Part shown: positions 17,682 to 24,783 of the stretch, one piece after another
How the letters are laid out: each line of letters begins with the position of its first letter
Position numbering within the stretch: position 1 is the stretch's first letter
NCBI GenBank assembly: GCA_002492415.1
Contig: DKYK01000030.1
Span: forward strand, 5,578-69,577
Length of the DNA: 64,000 bases
Direction of reading: 5' to 3'
DNA from: Christensenella sp. UBA7102
GTDB taxonomy: Bacteria; Bacillota; Clostridia; Christensenellales; UBA1750
Made by a program: the position numbers and the translations under genes
Notes under the pieces: model-generated
Database searches by the model: none
The model's input: only the letters and a program-made list of their open reading frames with translations
Told to the model about the DNA's origin: nothing

Positions 17682-18620
17682 ATGTCCTTTTCATCGGAGA
17701 CCAAGCGGGAACTCTGCCAGTGCGTCAGCAAGCGCGACTGTTGTAAGCGGGCGGAGTTGGCCGCGTTTATCCATGGCATCGGCACGCTGCGCATTGGGCG
17801 CGGGGGGCAGTCGGTGTGGATGACCACCGAAGTGCCTGCCGTCGCGCGGCGCATCTTCTCGCTGTGCAAGGTGTGTTTTGCGATTACGCCCGAGGTGCGT
17901 ACGCAGCTGCGCAAGCGCCTGGGCAAGCGCAACGTCTATCACGTAGTGATCGGTCCGCAGGCTGCGCCGCAGATATTGGAAGAGACGGGACTGATGCTGC
18001 AGACCGAGGAGGGTGTGCGCATCAGCAGAGCGGTGCCCTCTGCGCTGATCCGCAAGAGCTGCTGCCGTAACGCTTACTTGCGCGGTGCGTTTCTTGCCAC
18101 CGGCACCTTGTCGGATCCGGGCAAGGGCTACCATCTGGAGATCGTATCCTCATCGGAAGAATATGCCCGCTCACTCGTCAATTTTTTAGGTAAGCTGGAA
18201 ATTCCGGCAAAGATGGTTCCGCGGCGGGATAGTTTTGTGGTATACTTAAAGGAGAGCGAGTTGATTGTCACTTGCTTGAACCACATGGGCGCGCACAGCG
18301 CGCTGATGGAGTTGGAAAATGTGCGCATCAAGAAGAATGTGCGCAACAATGTCAACCGCGCCGCCAACTGCGATAACGCCAATGTGGACAAGACCATGGA
18401 CGCCGCGCAGCGCCAGATCGAAGCCATTGAGACCATCGAGCACGGCGTGGGGCTTAAAAATCTGCCGCCGCATTTGCGCGCCATGGCTCAGGTGCGCGTT
18501 GAGCATCCCGATTCACCGCTGAAGGAATTGGGGGAGTACTTCAGTCCCTCCATCAGCAAGAGCGCCGTCAATAACCGCCTGAGAAAACTCATGGAAATTG
18601 CCCAGGATATGCACAAATAG
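17682..18620 (+). CDS. whiA: DNA-binding protein WhiA
   Basis: A 312-residue WhiA: two N-terminal LAGLIDADG-like halves without homing-endonuclease catalytic residues (SYLRGAFLATGTLSDPGKGYHLEIV marks the family) and a C-terminal helix-turn-helix (LGEYFSPSISKSAVNNRLRKLMEIA). In streptomycetes it controls sporulation septation; in Bacillus it affects division and chromosome segregation. The cytosine-rich start region SSETKRELCQCVSKRDCCKRAELAAFIHG is also characteristic. It follows rapZ by 9 bp and precedes the HPr-like gene by 18 bp. Confidence 0.95.
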   Translation: MSFSSETKRELCQCVSKRDCCKRAELAAFIHGIGTLRIGRGGQSVWMTTEVPAVARRIFSLCKVCFAITPEVRTQLRKRLGKRNVYHVVIGPQAAPQILEETGLMLQTEEGVRISRAVPSALIRKSCCRNAYLRGAFLATGTLSDPGKGYHLEIVSSSEEYARSLVNFLGKLEIPAKMVPRRDSFVVYLKESELIVTCLNHMGAHSALMELENVRIKKNVRNNVNRAANCDNANVDKTMDAAQRQIEAIETIEHGVGLKNLPPHLRAMAQVRVEHPDSPLKELGEYFSPSISKSAVNNRLRKLMEIAQDMHK

Positions 18621-18638
18621 AAAGGGGAATGACCGACT

Positions 18639-18914
18639 ATGCTTCAGAAAAGTATTGTCATCACCAATCGCGACGGCTTGGACGCGAAGTCCGCGGCACA
18701 GCTCGTGCAGATTGCCTGCCGCTTCCGTTCGCAGATCCTCATCGAGCAGGGCACCAAGATCATCAATGCCAAGTCCATGATGGGCGTACTGTCCTTGGGC
18801 GTGGGGGCGAACAATCAGATTACGCTGTCCGTCAACGGCGCCGATGAAAAGGAAGCGCTGCAGGCCGTCAGCGCCCTGCTGTCCTCCAACATCGCACAGG
18901 AAAAGAAGAGGTAA
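18639..18914 (+). CDS. HPr-family protein, Crh-like (His15 replaced by Asp)
   Basis: A 91-residue HPr fold. The phosphocarrier active site, normally G-L-H-A-R-P, reads GLDAKS, so Asp15 replaces His15 and the protein cannot take part in PTS phosphotransfer from enzyme I. The regulatory site around Ser46 is intact (NAKSMMGVLSLG). This is the pattern of Crh, in which position 15 is Gln in B. subtilis and which acts with CcpA after phosphorylation by HPr kinase. Its location after whiA is also the crh position. A role in carbon catabolite control is inferred. The start ATG at 18639 follows AAAGGGG. Confidence 0.85.
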   Translation: MLQKSIVITNRDGLDAKSAAQLVQIACRFRSQILIEQGTKIINAKSMMGVLSLGVGANNQITLSVNGADEKEALQAVSALLSSNIAQEKKR

Positions 18915-18915
18915 T

Positions 18916-19758
18916 ATGAGAAGAGAGTTCGAACTGACCTGTCCGGACGGCGTACGGCTCTATGCGCGCGCGTTTGAAACGGAGTGTCCCCGCGCCGTGC
19001 TGTGCGTGGCGCACGGATTGGGCGAGCACGGCGACCGCTATCAGCGCTTTGCCGAAGTCATGAACCGGCACGGAATCACCGTGTACGTGCATGACCACCG
19101 CGGACACGGCCGCAATGTGGACAAGAAGAGCCAGCGCGGAATCGCCCGCATGCGCGATTTGGAACGCGATATGGTTGCGATGATTCAGCATGCCAAGGAG
19201 GAGACGGGCCTCCCGGTGTTCCAGTTTGGGCATTCTCTGGGCGGGCTGATCGGTCTGTTCACCACGCTCAACGCCAAGCCGCCTGTCGTGGGCGCCATCA
19301 TAACCAGCCCGTGGCTGCAGCTGGTCAATCCGCCGCCGCGCGCGCTGTTTGACGTGGTGAGCGCGATGGCGGGTGTGCTCAACCCCATCTCAATCCCGAA
19401 CGGCATTCCGGCCTCGGCGCTCAGCCACGACGCTGCCGTATGCGCTGCCTACGATGTGGATCCCTACAATCATGATCGCATCGGACTGGGCCTTGCGGGA
19501 GATGCCAACCGCGCCGCGCAGTGGGTGCTGGAAAATCCGCAGGAGTTGAAGGTGCCGCTGCTGCTGTGCCATGGCGCGCAGGATCCCGTTTGCTCGGTGG
19601 AGGGCAGCCGCGCGTTTGCCGCAAAGGCCTCCGGTGTGCGCTATGTGGAATTTCCCAATGCCTTTCACGAGATTCACAATGAACCAGCGGACTGTGAACG
19701 CCTATTTGAGACGGAGCTTCAGTTCATCGACGAGGTGCTGGCGGGCCCAAAAGCATAA
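18916..19758 (+). CDS. Alpha/beta hydrolase (monoglyceride-lipase-like)
   Basis: A 280-residue serine hydrolase of the Hydrolase_4/S33 group. The elements are VAHGLGEHGDRYQRFAE (oxyanion-loop region), DHRGHGRN, the nucleophile elbow GHSLGG, the acid in HGAQDPVCSVEGSR, and the His in FPNAFHEIHNEP. It lacks a signal peptide, so it acts in the cytoplasm; lysophospholipid or monoacylglycerol hydrolysis is likely but unproven. The ATG at 18916 is 1 bp after the crh-like stop and lies behind AAGAGG. A terminator follows at 19796. Confidence 0.85.
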   Translation: MRREFELTCPDGVRLYARAFETECPRAVLCVAHGLGEHGDRYQRFAEVMNRHGITVYVHDHRGHGRNVDKKSQRGIARMRDLERDMVAMIQHAKEETGLPVFQFGHSLGGLIGLFTTLNAKPPVVGAIITSPWLQLVNPPPRALFDVVSAMAGVLNPISIPNGIPASALSHDAAVCAAYDVDPYNHDRIGLGLAGDANRAAQWVLENPQELKVPLLLCHGAQDPVCSVEGSRAFAAKASGVRYVEFPNAFHEIHNEPADCERLFETELQFIDEVLAGPKA

Positions 19759-19795
19759 AGGAAACCCGGGAATGGGCGGTGTCCATAAGACAGTT

Positions 19796-19835
19796 ACAGC
19801 CACAGCAGTTTGTTCTGCTGTGGCTGTTCTTGTAC
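19796..19835 (+). terminator. Rho-independent terminator of the murB-hydrolase cluster
   Basis: A perfect 13-bp stem (19796-19808 with 19815-19827, 6-nt loop) is followed by TCTTGTACTTT. Confidence 0.85.
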
Positions 19836-20144
19836 TTTACCCGGATATGTGATAATATGGAACCGAACAAACCTGCAAATTGGAATTTGAAAACTACGAT
19901 TTTATAAGTGGTTACTGTCCCTCATAGGGCGTTAATAAAATCCTCCAAAACGCTTGAAAACAAAGGATTTATCGCAATGTGTTCGCCTTATCCCTTTATA
20001 CGATTTCACACAAGTTTACTCTTTCCCTGATTGCTCATAAGGGCAAATTCAAGGGCAAGAAAATCTCATAACAAGATATAACAAGGTGTGGCAATCGGGA
20101 AACTGTGATGTATGTGCGAATATATTATTTCGGAGGATTACACA

Positions 20145-20525
20145 ATGGAAAAGTACATTTATAACGAGAAAAAGGGTCTTTGGTATGAATTGCAGGGCGA
20201 TTATTATATTCCTTGTTTGGAATTACCCGCCGAAAAAGAAGAAAGGCGTATCGGCGTATGGGGACAGCGGCATTTGTGGTATATCCGTCAGTATAAAAAG
20301 GTGTTCTACACCAACCTGCTGACAAGTGGCAAACTGCAATCTTACCTTGCTGATGTTGAAGAACAGGCACAGGAACTGTTTGACCGCCTTATGAAACAAC
20401 GGGCAGAGCGTGAGGGCATTACCGAAAAACTAAAAGCCGACAATCAAATGGAATGGGTCGGCAAGATGAACGCTCTGTGGTCAGCGGTTACGGAAACTGT
20501 CGATGCCGAGATAATCTTCGTATAA
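20145..20525 (+). CDS. tnpV: TnpV family protein
   Basis: A 126-residue protein that matches the TnpV family carried on Clostridial transposons and integrative elements: WYELQGDYYIPCLELP near the start, IGVWGQRHLWYIRQYKKVFYTNLLTSGKLQSYLADVEEQA in the middle, and DNQMEWVGKMNALWSAVTETVDAEIIF at the end. Its biochemical role is not established; it is usually found beside the recombination genes. The ATG at 20145 follows a good GGAGG. Codon use is AT-rich. The gene appears intact. Confidence 0.8.
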   Translation: MEKYIYNEKKGLWYELQGDYYIPCLELPAEKEERRIGVWGQRHLWYIRQYKKVFYTNLLTSGKLQSYLADVEEQAQELFDRLMKQRAEREGITEKLKADNQMEWVGKMNALWSAVTETVDAEIIFV

Positions 20526-20671
20526 AAATGCTGCAAAAATAAGTATGTAACATTGTAATATGCAAAATCGAGGGGCAAGGTGCAAATGCCTTGTCCCTCT
20601 GAGTTTACACACTAAAAACAACTTGAAGTAAGACTTTCTTGCCTCGCAAACGGTTACTCCACTGGTCTGGT

Positions 20672-21715
20672 TTAACTACTATAAACGGCGCTTTTCAGTT
20701 TTTTCCAGTCTTCATTTCCCTGCATATAATTAAAGGTTTCATCTCCAAGAGACTTCAAAAGCTCCTGCTTTAAGCCGACCGAAAAATTAGGGTCAACAGA
20801 TTTTAGCATCATATGTTGATAAAGCTTAGATTTTGTAAAATCACCTATCGAATCCACGCTATCCAGTATTTCCTGCATAAGTTGTGCAGTCCAAGCAACA
20901 TCTCTTTCCCAAACTGCAACATCCAGTCCAAAACAAACCTCATTATATTTGCCCATTTCAAATGCAGACGCAGCAGAGGACGAAACTTTAACCAGCTTTT
21001 TTGGCATTTCATGATTATCGTCTTCCATATAAAGGATGCGCAAATCATTTAATACCATCTGTATGTGCTGATATCCGCTACATATCAACTCCTCATATGC
21101 ACGATAGGCTTCCGTCCGTTTCCCGGTTTTACTGTTTACAAGTGCTTCCTTGCGTTTACGCTCTGGATTCTCCAGAGAGAAATAATCCAAATATTGAGCT
21201 GCTTTTTCATAATCCTCTTTCCGAACAAACGCATGGAACAGCGAATCCGCTGCTTGATTACGAATCCGTTCGTCCTCTGAGAGTAAACATCTCTCATACC
21301 ATCTGAATATCACATTATCATAATTGTCCTTGTTTGGGAGTTCTATTGTCATTCGCTTCGCATCCAGAATGACTGCCGCCTGCCAAATCAGGTTCTCGCA
21401 ATTAGGATATTCCTCGATTTTTTCCTTTACGGAAAGAAACACATCATGGAAGTCTTTGTTCTCCAAGTCCTTTTGAATTTTCAATAGATATTGGTTAGTT
21501 TCTTCATCTGTTAGATTATCTTTAAAGGACAGAAGTTCATCTGTGGTAATGCCAAGTAGCCGTGCAATAGGGGCAAGCAAAGCGACGTCCGGCAGTGTGT
21601 TGCCTCTTTCCCATTTGTTGACAGCAGGGGTAGTTACGCCGAGACAAATGGCCATTTCCTCCTGTGTCATTCCTTTATTTTTTCTATATTTTTTGATGAC
21701 ATCTCCGATTGCCAT
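20672..21715 (-). CDS. XRE family transcriptional regulator
   Basis: A 347-residue regulator with an N-terminal Cro/CI-type helix-turn-helix (residues ~5-60, GDVIKKYRKNKGMTQEEMAICLGVTTPAVNKWERGNTLPD) and a long helical C-terminal part, probably TPR-like (YEKAAQYLDYFSLENPERKRKEALVNSKTGKRTEAYRAYEEL). This type is common on Clostridial mobile elements. The ATG at 21715 follows AAGGAGATGATT. Base composition is AT-rich like the rest of the island. The targets are unknown; it may control genes now lost. Confidence 0.8.
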   Translation of the reverse strand: MAIGDVIKKYRKNKGMTQEEMAICLGVTTPAVNKWERGNTLPDVALLAPIARLLGITTDELLSFKDNLTDEETNQYLLKIQKDLENKDFHDVFLSVKEKIEEYPNCENLIWQAAVILDAKRMTIELPNKDNYDNVIFRWYERCLLSEDERIRNQAADSLFHAFVRKEDYEKAAQYLDYFSLENPERKRKEALVNSKTGKRTEAYRAYEELICSGYQHIQMVLNDLRILYMEDDNHEMPKKLVKVSSSAASAFEMGKYNEVCFGLDVAVWERDVAWTAQLMQEILDSVDSIGDFTKSKLYQHMMLKSVDPNFSVGLKQELLKSLGDETFNYMQGNEDWKKLKSAVYSS

Positions 21716-21758
21716 GTTTAATCATCTCCTTCACAATTTCTGGATCGACCCTATGAAT

Positions 21759-21786
21759 AGTATAGCGGATTGGAGTTTAAAAACAA
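21759..21786 (-). promoter_or_regulatory. Promoter for the island XRE gene
   Basis: On the minus strand TTGTTT (21786-21781) and TATACT (21764-21759) are 16 bp apart, about 45 bp before the start codon. Confidence 0.55.
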
Positions 21787-21902
21787 TTGAATGTAGGTTA
21801 AACGGCAGGAATTTTTTTTTACTACTGTTTAACTTTTTGGATGTTCGTATTCTGAAAATCTATGTATATACCGCAGGAATTCCTGCGGCGTTATTTTTTG
21901 TC

Positions 21903-22261
21903 TCAGCGTTCCAGGTCACGGTGCCTGCGCTGGTTCTTTTGGTGGGGTTGGGTGTCCTGTCTCTTGCCCTCTGCTTGTAACCGTCTGAGCTGGTCACGGA
22001 CACTTCGTTTTTCGGGCGGTGCATACCGTTCTTTTTCGGCGGGTCTGCGGCTTTCTTTTGCCTTGCGTTCCCATTCGGCAAGCTCTCGGTTGTACTGTTC
22101 GACTACGGCTTCTGCCTTGTGGTAGGTTGCCATAAACGCCCGTACATCGGGATAACCGTCACTTTTCAAAATATCGGGTAATATTTCCAGCATAGCGGAG
22201 ATTTTGGCTTCCGTCTGCTGTATCTGCGTTTCTAACGCCTTTCGCTCCTTGTTCTTGAAAA
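21903..22261 (-). pseudogene. Truncated mobilization (MobA/MobL-type relaxase) C-terminus
   Basis: About 120 codons encode a charged, coiled-coil C-terminal tail (KERKALETQIQQTEAKISAML, DGYPDVRAFMATYHKAEAVVEQYNRELAEWERKAKE) that I associate with the C-termini of Clostridial MobA/MobL relaxases. The catalytic N-terminal domain with its His triad is missing. The frame stays open upstream to about 22355, but there the bases read as a convincing gene fragment on the other strand, so the true break is probably near 22262-22285. The family assignment is from memory of similar tails and is moderate. Confidence 0.45.
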
Positions 22262-22396
22262 TATCTTCATGTGTTTGACAGATTGGATCAGGTGCATCAT
22301 CAGTTGGAAGCACATGCACTAGAGAACACGATGCTTGAAATTGGTTATCATGCAATTAATACTTTGGAGCATATGTTACCTAATGGAAAAAATTAG
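22262..22396 (+). pseudogene. 3' fragment of an unidentified gene
   Basis: An open frame from the junction to TAG at 22394 encodes about 44 residues (VFDRLDQVHHQLEAHALENTMLEIG..., ending MLPNGKN). Codon use looks genuinely coding and AT-rich. There is no start codon with a ribosome site, so it is the tail of a gene cut off at the junction with the mobilization fragment. I do not recognise the family. Confidence 0.35.
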
Positions 22397-22486
22397 TACA
22401 GATAGATTTTGAAAGATAACTTCCGGTTTGTCGAACAGATAAGGACGCGCTTCTATACGGGGTATTTCCGTATGTGCGCTCTACGA

Positions 22487-22528
22487 GCCAAAACGCCCCG
22501 GGCACATGAATGCCCGGAGCGTTTTGGC
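22487..22528. repeat. 18-bp inverted repeat at the right flank of the island
   Basis: 22487-22504 pairs with 22511-22528 with one mismatch and a 6-nt loop. No run of T follows on either strand, so it is not a typical terminator. The stretch from 22397 to 22686 otherwise holds no gene; composition returns to GC-rich here. Confidence 0.6.
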
Positions 22529-22589
22529 GTCACTGCGTCCCAAACAAGGGGCTGTATCCCCTGCGCGGCTTTGCGGCTGTCCTCTGAAA

Positions 22590-22624
22590 GCAAAAGGCAT
22601 GACTCCTTTCGTCATGCCTTTTGC
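22590..22624 (-). terminator. Hairpin, probable terminator for the dehydratase gene
   Basis: A perfect 13-bp stem (22590-22602 with 22612-22624) includes CCTTTTGC on the minus strand. It lies 62 bp past the stop codon at 22687. Confidence 0.6.
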
Positions 22625-22686
22625 CTACGTTCTATCTTGCGAACGCCCCGTTAAACGGGAAGCGCTTTTTGTGCGATGGAGTCGGC

Positions 22687-23916
22687 TTAGAGGAAGAAAT
22701 CCTTGTCTTCCGGACGCAGGTACTTTTCCGCCTTGGGAATGTTGAATTCCACGCCGATGCCGGGCTTGTCCCACACGGTGACGTGGCCGTCCTTGAAGAA
22801 GCCCTCGGGCAGGTCCTCCACAATGTCGTACCACCAAGCGGGATGGGCCTGCGGATACTCGTAGGCAATGTAGTTCTGCGGCATGGTGCAGGAAACCTGC
22901 GTCAGCGCCGCCATACCAAACACGCCGTCGAACACACCGTGCGGCGCCATGAGGATGCCGTGCAGGTTCGCGTATTCCGCGATGAATTTCAGCTCCGCAA
23001 TGCCGCCCACGTCCGCCGGGTCAGGGCCCAGAATGTTGACGGCCTGCGTCTCGATCATCTCACGGTAGTTTTGACGCAGATACACCTGCTCGCCGGTATG
23101 GATGTTGGTCGTGGTGTTATTGGTGATGTCGCGGTAGAGGTTAGCCATATTGTAACCCTCGTTATCACCCGTGACCATGTCCTCAAGCCACATCACGTTG
23201 CAGTCCTCCACGCCCTTGGCAAAGCGCAGCGCGTCGCAGGGCATCATGCCGGGGCCGCAGTCAAAGGCCAGGCCCACCTTGTCGCCCACCAGCTCACGCA
23301 GGCGGTGCACGTAGTGGATCAGGAAGTCCATGCCCTTTTTGGTGAGCATGGAACCATTGGCGTTTTCAAAGTACTGAACCGGAGGCTCTACGGGATAGGA
23401 GTTGTAGGCCAGGCCATCATGGATGGCCATTTCGGTAAAGCCGGGGTTGTGGAAGGACAGCGCGGTCTTTACGATGGTGAAGCCGTACTTCTCGTGCAGG
23501 TAGAGTACGTTCTCAGCGCGCGTTTCAGGGTCAATGGAGAAGCGCTCGGGGTGGGGAAGTTCCTCATTGGAGTACATGGTGCAGTAGACGCGCACCTTGT
23601 CGCGCACCTTGCCGCCCAGCAGCTTGTAGACGGGCACGCCCGCGTCCTTGCCTGCGATGTCCCACAGCGCCATTTCAATGGAGCTGACCAGCTTGCCCCA
23701 GGGCTTGAAAGCACCCAGGCGACGAATGCGGCGCATGACGCCCTCTACGTTCGTCGGATCGCTGCCTACGATGGCCTTTTTGTAGTATTCGATGTTAGGA
23801 AACAGGAAATCTTTAAATTCCTCCACCTGGGAGTAGCCGTCGATACCAGCGTCGGTCACAACGCGCAGACAGATGTTGTTGCCAATGATGGCGCCCTTCA
23901 GGTCTGTGATCTTCAT
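22687..23916 (-). CDS. Mandelate racemase/muconate lactonizing enzyme family protein (sugar-acid dehydratase-like)
   Basis: A 409-residue enolase-superfamily enzyme. The N-terminal capping domain (~1-125) is followed by a TIM barrel whose Mg2+ ligands are visible at successive strand ends: Asp in LAFDCGPG, Glu in WLEDM and Glu in TGEQV. HGVFDGVFGMAA lies near the C-terminus. Members of this branch usually dehydrate aldonic acids or act on related hydroxyacids; the exact substrate cannot be read. It has a strong promoter and lies downstream of the VCBS-ThuA operon in the same orientation, separated by a terminator. Confidence 0.85.
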   Translation of the reverse strand: MKITDLKGAIIGNNICLRVVTDAGIDGYSQVEEFKDFLFPNIEYYKKAIVGSDPTNVEGVMRRIRRLGAFKPWGKLVSSIEMALWDIAGKDAGVPVYKLLGGKVRDKVRVYCTMYSNEELPHPERFSIDPETRAENVLYLHEKYGFTIVKTALSFHNPGFTEMAIHDGLAYNSYPVEPPVQYFENANGSMLTKKGMDFLIHYVHRLRELVGDKVGLAFDCGPGMMPCDALRFAKGVEDCNVMWLEDMVTGDNEGYNMANLYRDITNNTTTNIHTGEQVYLRQNYREMIETQAVNILGPDPADVGGIAELKFIAEYANLHGILMAPHGVFDGVFGMAALTQVSCTMPQNYIAYEYPQAHPAWWYDIVEDLPEGFFKDGHVTVWDKPGIGVEFNIPKAEKYLRPEDKDFFL

Positions 23917-23981
23917 TTGTGTCTTTACCCCTTTCCTCTTTGTGTGTGCTGTGTTTTCTAATGAGACCTTTCCTGGTTTTT

Positions 23982-24010
23982 ACGATAGCGCAGACTGCAC
24001 AGCTTGTCAA
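23982..24010 (-). promoter_or_regulatory. Promoter of the dehydratase gene
   Basis: On the minus strand TTGACA (24010-24005), 17-bp spacer, TATCGT (23987-23982). Confidence 0.75.
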
Positions 24011-24026
24011 CCCCGAATTTGCAATG

Positions 24027-24070
24027 CAAAAACCGCCGCGCAGCATGATAAATCAAACTTTGCGGCGGTT
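24027..24070 (-). terminator. Terminator of the VCBS-ThuA operon
   Basis: A 9-bp GC-rich stem (24031-24039 with 24062-24070) is followed on the minus strand by TTTTTGC. Confidence 0.75.
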
Positions 24071-24091
24071 CTACGCGTTGAAAACGGAGAG

Positions 24092-24742
24092 TCAGCGCCG
24101 GGCGGCCCAGTTCACGGCGTTGCGGAGCAGCTTGACCATCTCGGGATGGGTGAGCACCTCAGTGGTGTGGCCGGGCGTGATGCCTACCACGCGGCCGGCG
24201 CCGGATTCGTGCGCCCAAATACCCACCTGGCTGCCGTGTTCGGATTCGGTGGTTCCCAGCACCTGCGTCTGGTCCCACTGGCCCTCCATCTGATAATGCT
24301 CGTCCTGGATCTCAAAATCGTGCACGCCCTCGGTCACGGGATGCTGCGCAGTGATCTTGACTTTGACGGGGCACTTGGGCGGGTGAGTGATGAAACGGCC
24401 GTGAAGCAGCTCGGTGTACACGGGAGATTCCGCGGGGATATTGGCTAGGCCGCAGTGCACGCCGATATAGCCCGTGCCGCCGCCCGCAAAGAGCAGAGGC
24501 ACGACGTATGGCGGCCATGTGTCGTTGGTGTACCAGTTGGTAGTAGGGATAGAGGTATCGGCGATGCCGTCCTTGAAGTTCATCACAAGATCCGGAGGCA
24601 TCATGTACGCGCCGACGTAGTTGGGGTCCTCCGTCACGCGGACGATCCACTCCTTCTCGTCAAAAATCATGGGCAGAAGCGGTTCGATGCTCTCAGCCGG
24701 ATGCCAGTAATCGTGCAGCAGCACAATGGCCAGTTTTTTCAC
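24092..24742 (-). CDS. ThuA-like domain protein
   Basis: A 216-residue class I glutamine-amidotransferase-like (ThuA) fold protein. The recognisable parts are the N-terminal strand KLAIVLLHDYWHPAESIEPLLPMIF, GGGTGYIGVHCGL with a Cys at the elbow-like turn, and HPEMVKLLRNAVNWAARR at the C-terminus, which is typical of the family. ThuA proteins occur in sugar utilization operons and their activity is unsettled. The start is GTG at 24742 behind AAGGGGGC; an in-frame ATG further upstream lies in the preceding gene. It is 41 bp after the VCBS-protein gene. Confidence 0.75.
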   Translation of the reverse strand: MKKLAIVLLHDYWHPAESIEPLLPMIFDEKEWIVRVTEDPNYVGAYMMPPDLVMNFKDGIADTSIPTTNWYTNDTWPPYVVPLLFAGGGTGYIGVHCGLANIPAESPVYTELLHGRFITHPPKCPVKVKITAQHPVTEGVHDFEIQDEHYQMEGQWDQTQVLGTTESEHGSQVGIWAHESGAGRVVGITPGHTTEVLTHPEMVKLLRNAVNWAARR

Positions 24743-24783
24743 GTTTGGTTGCCCCCTTATGCAATCTAGCTTTATTTCTGCGC

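Larger units (their letters stand above)
19860..22396. mobile_element. AT-rich island, remnant of a mobilizable or conjugative element
   Basis: Base composition changes abruptly to AT-rich between about 19860 and 22400, and codon use in the genes inside differs clearly from both flanks. It holds tnpV, an XRE regulator, a truncated mobilization-type gene and a 3' gene fragment. No integrase or transposase is present, so it looks decayed. The 285 bp before tnpV contain no gene; two copies of AAGGGCAA (near 20038 and 20053) could be recombinase arm sites, which is speculative. Borders are placed by composition only. Confidence 0.6.

Noticed and set aside
22409..22686. Small open frames on both strands right of the island
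   Set aside because: They have no ribosome sites and run through two inverted repeats; composition and length fit chance.
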